Both the position numbers and the translations under genes were made by a program. The notes under the pieces were generated by a model, which was not told where the DNA came from, ran no database searches, and saw only the letters and a list, made by a program, of their open reading frames with translations. From positions 62,001 to 126,000 of the forward strand of contig NZ_JAHPZX010000005.1 of the NCBI RefSeq assembly GCF_021325795.1: a stretch of 64,000 nt of DNA. The letters run 5' to 3'. Positions 41,958 to 52,410 of this stretch are shown here, in pieces; position 1 is the first letter of the stretch; the number at the start of each line of letters is the position of its first letter. The stretch is from Bordetella sp. LUAb4. GTDB lineage: Bacteria > Pseudomonadota > Gammaproteobacteria > Burkholderiales > Burkholderiaceae_B.

Positions 41958-42785
41958 ATGCCCAGCGTTAAAAGCGGTTGGTCAACCTCCTCCTCGATTT
42001 CTCCAGGCCTGCGTATCGGCGCGGGCGTGGTGGTAGCACTTCTGCATGTGGGCGTCGCGGCTGCTTTGTTCGTCAATGACGACGTCAAGCTGGAATTGCC
42101 GCAGGATGCGCCCATCATGGTGAGCGTCGTGGAAGCGCCGGTGCCGCAGATGGCCAAGGCCGAGCCCACGCCGGAGCAGCCGCAGCCACCGGTGGAAGAA
42201 CCGCCGCCCCCGCCGCCGCAGGAAGAAACACCGCCGCCCGACACCAAGCCGGACCCGACGCCCGACGTCAAGCCGGAACCCGAGCCCGACCCGGAGCCGG
42301 TGATCGAGAAGCCGCCGGAGCCCGCGCCCAAGCCTAAGCCCAAGCCGAAACCCAAACCCCAGCCCAAGCCGCAGCCCAAGAAAGTGGAGCCGCCGCCCAA
42401 GCCCGTGGAAACGCCGCCGCCGCCGGCCACGCCGCCTTCGGGCACGCCGCAAGGTGACAGCAAGCCGCAGGCACCGACGCAGGGTCCGCCGCCGGACCAG
42501 CCCGAGCTGGTCTCCAACGTGGCCTACGACGGCCGTGGCCCGCGCCCGGTGTATCCGGAAGCGTCGCGCCGCAGCCGCGAAGAGGGCCGGGTCATGGTGC
42601 TGGTAGTGATCAATACCGATGGCACGATAGAGAAGGCGACGGTGGTGCAGTCGTCCGGCTTTCCGCGCCTGGACCAGGCCGCGCTCGAAGCGCTGCGCCG
42701 GGTCCACTTCAAACCGTATACACGCAACGGCGTGGCCTACACCGTGCAGGCCCGGATTCCGTTCGATTTCAACATGAGGAACTGA
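41958..42785 (+). CDS. tonB: energy-transducing protein TonB
   Basis: A protein of 275 residues. One N-terminal membrane anchor (about 20-40, IGAGVVVALLHVGVAAALF) is followed by a long Pro/Glu then Pro/Lys-rich spacer (about 65-175, many PxPKPKP units) that spans the periplasm. The C-terminal TonB domain is at about 195-275 (RPVYPEASRRSREEGRVMVLVVINTDG and LDQAALEALRRVHFKPY). TonB transfers the energy of the proton gradient to outer-membrane receptors. It is followed by exbB with a one-base gap. GC content is maintained by proline codons, which explains the repetitive look of the DNA here. The start has only a weak ribosome site. Confidence 0.95.
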   Translation: MPSVKSGWSTSSSISPGLRIGAGVVVALLHVGVAAALFVNDDVKLELPQDAPIMVSVVEAPVPQMAKAEPTPEQPQPPVEEPPPPPPQEETPPPDTKPDPTPDVKPEPEPDPEPVIEKPPEPAPKPKPKPKPKPQPKPQPKKVEPPPKPVETPPPPATPPSGTPQGDSKPQAPTQGPPPDQPELVSNVAYDGRGPRPVYPEASRRSREEGRVMVLVVINTDGTIEKATVVQSSGFPRLDQAALEALRRVHFKPYTRNGVAYTVQARIPFDFNMRN

Positions 42786-42786
42786 C

Positions 42787-43719
42787 ATGTCCAACGCTCT
42801 TGACCTTGCCGCCGTGCTGGTGGCGCAGGCGACCTCCGCCGCGCCGGCGGCGCCGGGCGTCGCGCAACAGGGAGCCGCCGCCTTGCCGGCCGCGGCTAAC
42901 GCCGTCCAACAGGCGGCCAATGCCGTGTCGCAAGCGTCCGCCGCGCTGCCCGCGCCGGCCCCCGCCGCGCCGGACATGGGCATCATGCATTTCATCGCCC
43001 AGGCCGACGGTGTCGGCAAGGCGCTGTTCATCATCCTGCTGGTGATGTCGGTGGTGACGTGGTACCTGATCATCGTCAAGGCCACCAACAACATGCTGTT
43101 GCGCAAGCGCTCGCGCGAATTCCTCAACAAATTCTGGAACGCCAGCTCGCTGGAGCAGGTCGAGAACGAGATCGCCACGCACGGCGCGCGTGACCCTTTT
43201 TCGCACCTGTCCAGCCACGCCATGCATGCGCGCGCCCATCACGCCAAGTACGGCGCCACCAAGCTGGAAGAAACCGGCTCGAACGGCGAATTCGTCACCC
43301 GCACCATGCGCAAGGTGATGGACGAGGAAACCGCCAAGCTGGAAAACGGCCTGACGGTGCTGGCCTCGGTCGGGTCCACCGCGCCTTTCGTGGGTCTGTT
43401 CGGGACGGTGTGGGGCGTGTACCACGCGCTGGTGGGCATCGGCATGGCCGACGGCATGACCATCAACCGCATCGCCGGTCCGGTGGGCGAGTCGCTGATC
43501 ATGACCGGCCTGGGTCTGGCGGTGGCGATTCCCGCGGTGTTGGCCTATAACATGTTCGTGCGTAACAACCGGGTGTTCCTGTCGCGCCTGGATGCCTTCG
43601 CGCACGACCTGTTCGCCTTCCTGATGACGGGCCAGCAAGTGGCCCTGTCCGACGGCAAGGTACGCGCACTGCGCCGTTCGGCCGGTGTGCCCAACGCCAA
43701 TCATCGCGGGAGCGAATAA
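42787..43719 (+). CDS. exbB: ExbB, TonB-complex proton channel subunit
   Basis: A protein of 310 residues of the MotA/TolQ/ExbB family. An Ala/Pro-rich N-terminal extension (about 1-60) precedes the first membrane helix (IMHFIAQADGVGKALFIILLVM). The cytoplasmic domain and helices 2 and 3 (VGLFGTVWGVYHALVGIGMAD, LIMTGLGLAVAIPAVLAYN) follow. ExbB assembles as a pentamer around ExbD and energises TonB. Its stop codon directly precedes the exbD start, so translation is coupled. The N-terminal extension is longer than in E. coli ExbB. Confidence 0.95.
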   Translation: MSNALDLAAVLVAQATSAAPAAPGVAQQGAAALPAAANAVQQAANAVSQASAALPAPAPAAPDMGIMHFIAQADGVGKALFIILLVMSVVTWYLIIVKATNNMLLRKRSREFLNKFWNASSLEQVENEIATHGARDPFSHLSSHAMHARAHHAKYGATKLEETGSNGEFVTRTMRKVMDEETAKLENGLTVLASVGSTAPFVGLFGTVWGVYHALVGIGMADGMTINRIAGPVGESLIMTGLGLAVAIPAVLAYNMFVRNNRVFLSRLDAFAHDLFAFLMTGQQVALSDGKVRALRRSAGVPNANHRGSE

Positions 43720-44178
43720 ATGGCCTTCGGCGGTTTCGACAACAAGGGCTCGGGCAGCCATGCGATGTCCGAGATCAACATGGTGCCGCTGATCGACGTG
43801 ATGCTGGTGCTGCTGGTGATCTTCATCATCACGGCACCGCTGCTGGCGCACTCCATCCGTATCAATATGCCGCAGGTCAGCGCCGAGCAGGTGCAGGAAG
43901 ATCCCAAGGTGATCGACCTGGCCATCGACGACAAGGGGCAGTTGTTCTGGGACGAGAAGCCGGTTTTCCTCGACGACCTGCAGGCGCGTTTCGGCGCCGA
44001 GGCCGGCAAGAAGCCTCAACCCGAGATCCGTATCCGCGCCGACCTGAACACGCGTTACGAGACCCTGGCCAAGGTGATGGCGTCGGCGCGCCGCTCCGGC
44101 CTGGGCCGCATCGGCTTCGTCACCACCCCGGCGGCGGGGCAACCGGCCATCCCGCCGGCGGCGGCGCCCGCCAAGTAA
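43720..44178 (+). CDS. exbD: ExbD, TonB-complex periplasmic subunit
   Basis: A protein of 152 residues. A single N-terminal membrane helix (about 20-42) carries the essential Asp in VPLIDVMLVLLVIFIIT. The periplasmic domain (about 60-140) contains the ETLAKVMASARRSGLGRIGFVT element that interacts with TonB. It begins right after the exbB stop, ending the tonB-exbB-exbD operon. A hairpin terminator follows. Confidence 0.95.
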   Translation: MAFGGFDNKGSGSHAMSEINMVPLIDVMLVLLVIFIITAPLLAHSIRINMPQVSAEQVQEDPKVIDLAIDDKGQLFWDEKPVFLDDLQARFGAEAGKKPQPEIRIRADLNTRYETLAKVMASARRSGLGRIGFVTTPAAGQPAIPPAAAPAK

Positions 44179-44224
44179 TAAAGAGGGAAAGAGGGCGGCC
44201 CCCAAAAGAAAGAGGGCCACCCTC

Positions 44225-44305
44225 AAAAAGCGGGCCGCCCGCGCTTTTACCTCGGCATTAATTCCCGGAACGAGACCCCGCCATCCTGCCGATCGCGGGG
44301 TCTCG
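44225..44305 (+). terminator. two hairpins after exbD
   Basis: AAAAGCGGGCC pairs imperfectly with GCCCGCGCTTTT at 44225-44248, giving a T-run end. A second perfect 11-base stem (44271-44281 with 44295-44305) follows. The first is the more convincing terminator. Confidence 0.65.
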
Positions 44306-44415
44306 TCATTTGCGGAGGGCCGATCAGGGCCAGGGCGCCACGGCCAGCGTAAAAAAATTGTTGCGAGGTTGAGCAGGTCATGTCGTTGCAAGCTGGATCG
44401 CGCTAGAATCGCGCC

Positions 44416-45096
44416 ATGCGAGTACTCGTAATCGAAGATGACACCACCCTGGGCCACGCGCTCCAGGAATTCCTGGCGGACCAGGGGTATGCGGTCGACT
44501 GGCTGACTGAAGGCGATAAGGTGCTGGGCGCCTTGGCCGGTCAGCCTTACGACCTTCTACTGCTGGATCTCAATTTGCCCGGCATGAGCGGCCTGGATGT
44601 ACTGCGCCAGCTCCGGCTGGACGGCAACCAGGTTCCCGTCCTTATCCTCACGGCCCGCGACGGCATCGAAGACCGCGTAGCGGGCTTGGACGCCGGCGCC
44701 GACGACTACGTCACCAAGCCTTTCGACCTGCCGGAACTGGCGGCGCGCGCACGCGCCTTCGCCCGTCGCCGCAGCGGGCAGGCACAGCCGCTCATCGAAG
44801 TCGGTCCGCTGGTGTTCGACACCGTCGGCCGCGAAGTGCGGGTCAATGGCGAACGCCTGGCCCTGTCGGTGCGCGAACTGTCCGTGCTGGAAATGCTGAT
44901 GGCACGGGTCGGCCGCGTGGTCACCAAACGGCAGATCGTCAATTCGCTGTCGGCCTGGGATGCGGATTTCAGCGAAAACGCGGTCGAGGTCTATGTGTAC
45001 CGCCTGCGCAAACGCCTGGAAGGCACGGGCGCCAGCATCCAGACCGTACGCGGTTTCGGCTATCTGCTGGACGTGGAAGCGGCCCCCTCGGCCTGA
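44416..45096 (+). CDS. OmpR-family response regulator (TctD/QseB-like)
   Basis: A protein of 226 residues. The receiver has Asp8/Asp9, the phosphoacceptor Asp51, Thr79 and Lys101. The winged-helix DNA-binding domain is at about 130-220 (LSVRELSVLEMLMARVGRVV and ENAVEVYVYRLRKRLEGTGASIQTVRGFGYLL). It closely fits the TctD/QseB subgroup. It is followed after 6 bases by its kinase gene and then by kup, so the three genes are probably one operon. The target may include kup or a tricarboxylate transporter; the name TctD applies to the family, not to a demonstrated function. Confidence 0.93.
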   Translation: MRVLVIEDDTTLGHALQEFLADQGYAVDWLTEGDKVLGALAGQPYDLLLLDLNLPGMSGLDVLRQLRLDGNQVPVLILTARDGIEDRVAGLDAGADDYVTKPFDLPELAARARAFARRRSGQAQPLIEVGPLVFDTVGREVRVNGERLALSVRELSVLEMLMARVGRVVTKRQIVNSLSAWDADFSENAVEVYVYRLRKRLEGTGASIQTVRGFGYLLDVEAAPSA

Positions 45097-45102
45097 CCGG
45101 CG

Positions 45103-46269
45103 ATGGCCTCCATCGACCCGCTCGATCACGCTCAGCGGGATAATGCAACGGCAGCGCCGGCAGGGCTGGGCGCCGCCGGCGCCGTGACCCGCCTCGGCTT
45201 GCTGCCCGCCGGCTCGCTGGCCCGCCATCTGGTGGTGCGCCTGCTGCCCACCATCCTGTTGCTGGTGTTGCTGGACCTGGCGGCCACCTGGGTCATCACC
45301 CACAAGATCGACCTGGCCATCTGGATGCTGGAGGATTTCTTCTGGCTGATGGTGCTTGGGCAGATCATCCTGATGATGGCTTTCGGGTGGGTGGTGGTGC
45401 ACGGGGTGCGCTCCGGGCTGCGCTCGGTCAACCTGCTGTCCGAAGAGATCCGCCAGCGTTCCATCGACGACATGCAGCCGCTGGAAGTGGCGGGGGTGCC
45501 GGCCGAGATGGAACCCCTAGTGCTGCACACCAATGACCTTTTGGCCCGCCTCGATTCCTCGCTGGCGGCCCAGCGGCGCTTCATCGGCCACGCGGCACAC
45601 CAATTGCGCACGCCGCTCAGCGGCCTGCGGCTGGAATCCGAACTGATGCTGTCGCGGCCCTTGCCCGATGACGTGCGGGCGCGCGCGGAACGGATCAAGG
45701 CCGTCAGCGATCGCATGATCCGCCTGGGCCAGCAATTGCTGGTGCTGGCGCGGGCCGACCCCAACGCCAGGCCGCAGGACAGTTTTCAGCGGATCGACCT
45801 GTGCGACTGGGTGCGTGCCAGTGGTGCCGAATGGATTCCGCGCACGCGGGCGGCGCAGGTCCAATTGGACCTGGTGGCGCCGGAAGAGTCGGTCTGGATC
45901 GATGCCGATCCTTTGCTGCTGGATGAGTTGCTGGGTAATCTGATCGACAATGCCATGCGCTACGGCAATCCCGGCGGATGTATCACGCTGAACGTGGGCA
46001 GCAATCCGCCCTCGTTGACGGTGATGGACGATGGCCCTGGCATTCCGGTGGAAGACCAGGATCGCGTGTTTGAAGCGTTTTATCGTTCGCCGTCGGCCAC
46101 GGCGGGCGGTTCTGGATTGGGCCTGGCCATCGTGCGCGAGATTGCCCACGCACACGGCGCCTGGTGGAAACTTTCCAGCCGGCCCGAATATCCGGGTACC
46201 CGCCTGTCGGTGGTGTTTCCCGGCCCGCGCAAGGGCGCGCAACTGACCCGACACGATAAACAGGTATGA
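45103..46269 (+). CDS. sensor histidine kinase (TctE-like, nearly no periplasmic domain)
   Basis: A protein of 388 residues. Two membrane helices (about 43-65 and 78-100) are separated by only about 12 residues, so there is practically no periplasmic sensor. A HAMP-like linker (about 100-150) leads to the phosphoacceptor His166 in HAAHQLRTPLSGL. The ATPase domain has the N box LLDELLGNLIDNAMRYGN, the G1 box DDGPGIP and the G2 box GGSGLGLAIV. The His is followed by Gln, as in the TctE subgroup. Such a layout suggests sensing inside the membrane or through a partner. Its stop overlaps the kup start by 4 bases (ATGA). Confidence 0.92.
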   Translation: MASIDPLDHAQRDNATAAPAGLGAAGAVTRLGLLPAGSLARHLVVRLLPTILLLVLLDLAATWVITHKIDLAIWMLEDFFWLMVLGQIILMMAFGWVVVHGVRSGLRSVNLLSEEIRQRSIDDMQPLEVAGVPAEMEPLVLHTNDLLARLDSSLAAQRRFIGHAAHQLRTPLSGLRLESELMLSRPLPDDVRARAERIKAVSDRMIRLGQQLLVLARADPNARPQDSFQRIDLCDWVRASGAEWIPRTRAAQVQLDLVAPEESVWIDADPLLLDELLGNLIDNAMRYGNPGGCITLNVGSNPPSLTVMDDGPGIPVEDQDRVFEAFYRSPSATAGGSGLGLAIVREIAHAHGAWWKLSSRPEYPGTRLSVVFPGPRKGAQLTRHDKQV

Positions 46270-48173
46270 CCTCAAGCACCGCAACCGTGGCCAAGGGCCC
46301 GGTGACGCATGCACCCTCCTCGAAAGCCGCCTTGATCATGGGCGCGCTGGGGGTGGTGTACGGCGACATCGGCACCAGTCCGCTGTATACCTTGCGTGCC
46401 TGCCTGACCGGTTATGGCGACCTGCAGCCCGGCCACGTCCTGGGCGTGTTGTCCATCCTGTTCTGGATGCTGATGCTGGTGGTCTCGTTCAAGTACGTGA
46501 CCCTGGTGCTGCGCGCGGACAACCGCGGTGAGGGCGGCACGCTGGCACTGCTGGAATTGGCCATCCGTGGGCGTACCGGCCGGTTACGGACTTTCCTCAT
46601 CATGCTGGCCATCTTCGGCGCGGCGCTGTTCTACGGCGACAGCATGATCACGCCGGCGATCTCGGTATTGTCCGCGCTGGAAGGCATCAGCGTGGTGTCG
46701 CACCGCCTGGAGCACTGGGTGGTGCCGATTTCCATGGTCGTGCTGATTGCCCTGTTCATGATCCAGTCGCGCGGCACGGGCACCATGGGCAAGCTGTTCG
46801 CGCCTGTCATGGCCCTGTGGTTCGGCACCCTGGCGGTGCTGGGCGGCTACCAGATCGTACAGACGCCCGGAATTCTGCAAGCCCTGGATCCGATCTGGGC
46901 CGTGCGCTTCGTCATCGAGTCGCCCGGGGCCAGTTTCGTGCTGCTGGGCTCCGTGGTGCTGGCCTTGACCGGCGCCGAAGCGCTCTACGCGGACATGGGT
47001 CACTTTGGCCGCAGCGCCATCCGGCGGGCCTGGTTCTGGATGGTGGCGCCGTCGCTGACGTTGTGCTATTTCGGCCAGGGCGCGCTGCTGTTGCGCGATC
47101 CGGGCGCGATCAAGAATCCCTTCTTCCTGATGGCACCGGACTGGTTCGTCGCGCCCCTGGTGGCGCTGGCGACCGTGGCCACCGTGGTGGCATCGCAGGC
47201 GGTGATCTCCGGCGCGTATTCGATGACGCGCCAGGCGGTGCAGCTGGGCTACTGGCCACGCATGGAAATCCTGCATACCTCGATCGTGGAAAAAGGGCAG
47301 ATCTATCTGCCGCAGGTCAATGCGCTGCTGCTGGCCGCGGTGATGGTGCTGGTGCTGGTGTTCCGCAGTTCCGACAACCTGGCGGCCGCTTATGGCTTCG
47401 CGGTGACCGGGACGATGCTGACGACGTCAGTGCTGCTGTTTTCCCTGACCATGCGCCTGAATGCCGGAGCCAAGCGCATCATGTGGTCGGTGGTGCTGGG
47501 TTTCCTGCTGATCTTCGATCTGCTGCTGTTCTCCGCCAATGCCTTGAAGGTGCATGAGGGCGGCTGGCTGCCGCTGATGGTGGGCATCATCGTGGCCACG
47601 CTGATGGTGACGTGGCGGCGCGGGCGTTATCTGCTGGGTGGCCTGCAACAGCGTGATCGCCAGCCCTTGAAAGAGTTCATGGAGCAGCTGGAAGCGTATC
47701 CGCCGGCGCGCGTGCATGGCACCGCCATCTTCATGACCATGAGCCCCGGCTACGTGCCGCCGGCCCTGCTGCACAACCTGAAGCACAACAAGGTGCTGCA
47801 CGACCACGTGCTGTTCCTGACCATACATAGTGCCGACGTGCCTTTCGTGCTGAGCGAGGAAGAGCGCTTCACCTTGACCAAGCTCAGTGCGTCCAGCTGG
47901 CAGGCCGAGGTCACTTACGGTTTCAAGGAAGAGCCCGACGTCCCGGAAGTGCTGCGCGAAATCGCCGAAGCCTATCCGGAGCTGGATCTGGAGCCGATGC
48001 GCACGTCCTTCTACCTGTCGCGCCAGACCGTGGTGTCGTCGCGGCGGCCGGCCATGCGGCGCTGGCGACGCGCGTTGTTCGCCTTCATGGCGCGCAATTC
48101 GACCCGCAGTACCAAGTTCTTCAAGATCCCACCCAATCGCGTGGTGGAGATGGGGATGCAGGTAGAACTGTAG
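46266..48173 (+). CDS. kup: low-affinity potassium transporter Kup
   Basis: A protein of 635 residues of the KUP/HAK/KT family, about 12 membrane helices followed by a cytoplasmic domain of about 180 residues. Family motifs are LGVVYGDIGTSPLYT at the N-terminus, LRADNRGEGGTLALLELA, LTGAEALYADMGHFG and the C-terminal FFKIPPNRVVEMGMQVEL. Kup imports potassium with protons. Its start overlaps the kinase stop (ATGA), so it is translationally coupled to the two-component system. This gene order is not the usual kup context and suggests that the two-component pair monitors potassium or turgor. Confidence 0.95.
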   Translation: MTSSTATVAKGPVTHAPSSKAALIMGALGVVYGDIGTSPLYTLRACLTGYGDLQPGHVLGVLSILFWMLMLVVSFKYVTLVLRADNRGEGGTLALLELAIRGRTGRLRTFLIMLAIFGAALFYGDSMITPAISVLSALEGISVVSHRLEHWVVPISMVVLIALFMIQSRGTGTMGKLFAPVMALWFGTLAVLGGYQIVQTPGILQALDPIWAVRFVIESPGASFVLLGSVVLALTGAEALYADMGHFGRSAIRRAWFWMVAPSLTLCYFGQGALLLRDPGAIKNPFFLMAPDWFVAPLVALATVATVVASQAVISGAYSMTRQAVQLGYWPRMEILHTSIVEKGQIYLPQVNALLLAAVMVLVLVFRSSDNLAAAYGFAVTGTMLTTSVLLFSLTMRLNAGAKRIMWSVVLGFLLIFDLLLFSANALKVHEGGWLPLMVGIIVATLMVTWRRGRYLLGGLQQRDRQPLKEFMEQLEAYPPARVHGTAIFMTMSPGYVPPALLHNLKHNKVLHDHVLFLTIHSADVPFVLSEEERFTLTKLSASSWQAEVTYGFKEEPDVPEVLREIAEAYPELDLEPMRTSFYLSRQTVVSSRRPAMRRWRRALFAFMARNSTRSTKFFKIPPNRVVEMGMQVEL

Positions 48174-48179
48174 GAAAAG

Positions 48180-48203
48180 AAAAACGCCCTGACGGGCGTT
48201 TTT
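48180..48203. terminator. bidirectional terminator between kup and argG
   Basis: AAAAACGCCC (48180-48189) pairs with GGGCGTTTTT (48194-48203) around a 4-base loop. It has a T-run on both strands and separates the convergent kup and argG genes. Confidence 0.9.
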
Positions 48204-48260
48204 CTTTGCTTTCTTCGGCGGCACCGCGATCTCAAATCCGCGGTATCGGCCTGCAGACGC

Positions 48261-49937
<1,677 letters not shown>

Positions 49938-50936
49938 ATGCCTGACATCCAAAACGCCAGTTCGACCACCCCCCTGAGCTTCCCGCTTGTCTACGCCAAC
50001 GAACAGCCGAACGTCGCTGGCGGCGAGCCCGTTCTTGCAGAGGGGGCCGTCGGACTCGCCGGCAGGCTTGACGACAGAACCGCCTTCCATGTCGCACCTG
50101 GCGCCTCGCCGCGCGCCCGGGGATTCGGCGAACGGGTGGCCACGTTTCTGGGACAGCTTGTCAACTGGCCCATCAGCCTCGTGCGGAAGGGTTACGCGCG
50201 GTGCAGGGATGCGTTAGGGGCTCGTTCCGAGCAGACTCCAACAGAGCGCTTGCTCGAGCGGTACAACCGTAAAGACTTTCGCAAATGCCTTGTCGAGGCG
50301 CTGAGCGCAAGCACGGATAGGACGGAACCCAAGCTGGTGACCATCGGCGCCGAAGGCCTGAGCCTGCTGACGCTCGCTACCCAAAAGGACCGGGAGGGTT
50401 GGACGTTGTTGAGGCGCGTCGAGGAAGCGCACTGGTTGGATGACGCCAATCCGTGCGCGGATGCGTTTTACCGTGAGTTGCGCCATGAGTTCTACCACGG
50501 CATTCACAAGGAAATCGACACGTCCTTGACGCAGAGCTTGAATGGCCGGGAACCAGACGAGCTTGTGTACCAATTCCTGTCGACGCTGCAAAACAAACTG
50601 GGCGCCTTGCAGGAGGCCCAACAGGCTGTTCCCGCACCTGATTGCCCGGACGCGTTGGATGACCTGGAGGATGCCTTGCAAGAGACGGTGACGGAACTTA
50701 AATCGGTAATGCCCAAGCTTTATTACGCTTGGATCGGAAAAGAGGCCGCGGGGTTGGAGCGTGACCTTGGACCGTACTTGTTCCCTGCCATCACTGCGGA
50801 GTGCGAGAAGGCCGCGAAGCTGGAATTGGAGAAGTTCGGGAAAGGCGAGCTGATTACGCTGGCGGCAAAGATGAGAAAAGATTTGGCGCCGATCCGTGAA
50901 AGAGAGCAGGCCACGCTTGCGAAGGCTCGTCGCTAG
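49938..50936 (+). CDS. soluble protein of unknown function, possible secreted effector
   Basis: A protein of 332 residues with no signal peptide, membrane segment or recognised domain. The N-terminal 50 residues (MPDIQNASSTTPLSFPLVYA onward) are polar, Ser/Thr/Asn-rich and probably flexible, which resembles the N-terminus of type III secreted effectors. Residues about 95-330 look helical, with regions such as ELRHEFYHGIHKEIDTSL and LDDLEDALQETVTELK that could form coiled coils. The gene looks somewhat less GC-rich than its neighbours in the lines I inspected. The start at 49938 has GGAG upstream. Effector function is a guess from composition; no secretion gene is nearby. Confidence 0.55.
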   Translation: MPDIQNASSTTPLSFPLVYANEQPNVAGGEPVLAEGAVGLAGRLDDRTAFHVAPGASPRARGFGERVATFLGQLVNWPISLVRKGYARCRDALGARSEQTPTERLLERYNRKDFRKCLVEALSASTDRTEPKLVTIGAEGLSLLTLATQKDREGWTLLRRVEEAHWLDDANPCADAFYRELRHEFYHGIHKEIDTSLTQSLNGREPDELVYQFLSTLQNKLGALQEAQQAVPAPDCPDALDDLEDALQETVTELKSVMPKLYYAWIGKEAAGLERDLGPYLFPAITAECEKAAKLELEKFGKGELITLAAKMRKDLAPIREREQATLAKARR

Positions 50937-50990
50937 AGGTCTTCCACGGCCGGTCGTCCACGGCGGCGGCACGGTTTCCTTCGAGACCTT

Positions 50991-51026
50991 TCCAAGCCGG
51001 CTCGCTTACCTGCGAGCCGGCTTGGA
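50991..51026 (-). terminator. 15-bp hairpin containing the LysR stop codon
   Basis: A perfect 15-base stem (50991-51005 with 51012-51026) surrounds a 6-base loop that contains the TAA stop of the LysR gene (51006-51008 on the plus strand). The stem therefore overlaps the last codons of that gene. A T-run is not evident. Confidence 0.6.
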
Positions 51027-51941
51027 AGCCGCCATGCCGCGGCCTTGGAACAGCGCGGCCAAATCCAGGCCCCGCAACAGCGTCGCGGTGGCGCCGGCCA
51101 GTCGGGTGGCCGGCCGATGGCGCGGGCTGGCCAGGACCAGGTCGTTGAGAATGCGCGGCGCCACGATGCTGGCCACGGCCAGGTCCGGCTGCGGTTCCGG
51201 ACCGCGCACGGCCGACCGTGGCAGGATGGCGCAGGCGGGGCCCTGGTTGGCCAGCTCCACCAGGGTGTGCACGGCGTCGACTTCGGCGATCACCCGCAGA
51301 TGGACGCCATGGGCCCGGCAGACGCTTTCCACCAGCGCGCGGATGGCGTTCGGCGCCGACGGCAGGATCAAGGGGTAATCGCGCAATTGCGCCACAGTGA
51401 CGCGGGCCGGCAGATCGGGGCGATGGGCGCGAGCGGCGGCCAGCACCAGTTCTTCGCGAAACAGCGATTCGTAGGTCAATTGCGGCGAGGGCGGCGGATC
51501 GTAGAGCATGGCCAGGTCGACGCGGCCGGCCAACAGCCATTCACGCACCTGCACGCTGAGGCCTTCGGCCACGGTGATGGAAGCATCCGGAAAGGCCAGG
51601 TGAAAGGCTCGCACCAGCGGCGGCGTCAGTACCAGTGCGATGCGCGGGGGCAGGCCCAGGATCAGCTTGCCGCTGGGGGTGTCGCCCATGCTGCGCAGGT
51701 CCTCCTTGGCGCGCGCGGCCAGCGCCAGCAGGGCGCGCGCATGGTCCAGGAAGCGGAGCCCCGCTTCGGTCGGTTCAACGCCGCGGCCATTGCGATAGAG
51801 CAGGTGCTGGCCCAGTTCCTGTTCCAGCAGGCCGACCTGACGGCTGAGGGAGGGCTGGGATATGGCCAACTGCCCGGCGGCGCGGGAGAAGCTGCGGTTT
51901 TCGGCGACGCGGACGAAGTATTCGATCTGGCGCAGATCCAT
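51006..51941 (-). CDS. LysR-family regulator
   Basis: A protein of 311 residues. The winged HTH is at about 1-60 (MDLRQIEYFVRVAENRSFSR, AISQPSLSRQVGLLEQELG) and the effector domain follows; the pattern is that of the CynR/NAC/CbbR-type group (LPPRIALVLTPPLVRAFHLAFPD). It is divergent from the amidohydrolase operon, with 470 bases between, so it probably controls that operon. The intergenic space contains a repeat array and an inverted repeat. The C-terminal codons overlap a long hairpin. Confidence 0.9.
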   Translation of the reverse strand: MDLRQIEYFVRVAENRSFSRAAGQLAISQPSLSRQVGLLEQELGQHLLYRNGRGVEPTEAGLRFLDHARALLALAARAKEDLRSMGDTPSGKLILGLPPRIALVLTPPLVRAFHLAFPDASITVAEGLSVQVREWLLAGRVDLAMLYDPPPSPQLTYESLFREELVLAAARAHRPDLPARVTVAQLRDYPLILPSAPNAIRALVESVCRAHGVHLRVIAEVDAVHTLVELANQGPACAILPRSAVRGPEPQPDLAVASIVAPRILNDLVLASPRHRPATRLAGATATLLRGLDLAALFQGRGMAASKPARR

Positions 51942-51949
51942 GGCATCTG

Positions 51950-52103
51950 TCGGTAAAAGGCAAGGCCTTTCGGTGAAAGGCTAGCCCGCTCGTTAAAAGG
52001 CAAGCCCGTTGGTAAAGGCAAGTCCGTTCGTTAAAAGGCAAGCCCGTTGTAAAGGCAAGCCCGTTCGGTAAAGGCAAGGCCGGTCGGCAAAAGGACAAGT
52101 CGG
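51950..52103. repeat. degenerate 20-bp tandem repeat, about 8 units
   Basis: Eight imperfect head-to-tail units of about 17-20 bases with the shared core GTAAAAGGCAAGCCCGT (variants TCGTTAAAAGGCAAGCCCGT and TCGGTGAAAGGCTAGCCCGC). They start 9 bases upstream of the LysR start and extend into the intergenic space. The units drift in length and sequence and have no continuous coding sense. Confidence 0.85.
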
Positions 52104-52410
52104 CTGGGTGGCTCCGGCTGGCACGCTCTTCTGCTGCCCTCCGTGCGCGGCACGGAGAGGGTGGTGCATGTACCCTCCGGGCGCGCGATAGTGTTCATGA
52201 TATCGAATTTTGCTATATCAGAAATCTAAGATATAGCGTTGTTTTGATTTCGGCTTTCCCTCAACATGTCGTACCGATGCCGATTGCCGACGCCGATGCC
52301 GACGCGACCGCGCTGGCGACACCGGCAGCGACGCCGCGCTCAAGCTTTCATCTCGCAGAGATAGCGCGGCGGCCGGTGCATAACGACAACGAATTTCGAG
52401 ACACATACCC
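52104..52410. other. intergenic region upstream of the amidohydrolase operon
   Basis: The remainder of the LysR-amidohydrolase gap. It contains an AT-rich stretch at about 52195-52250 with an inverted repeat (described separately) that is a candidate operator. No gene is supported. Confidence 0.5.
52212..52237. promoter_or_regulatory. inverted repeat GCTATATC-N10-GATATAGC, candidate operator
   Basis: A perfect 8+8 interrupted palindrome in the AT-rich promoter region, about 175 bases upstream of the amidohydrolase. The symmetry suits a LysR- or GntR-type site; the adjacent LysR gene is the natural candidate binder. Confidence 0.5.

Noticed and set aside
42130-42480. Repetitive DNA in tonB taken as a possible microsatellite
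   Set aside because: The pattern follows from the Pro/Lys/Glu spacer of TonB in a GC-rich genome and keeps the reading frame throughout.
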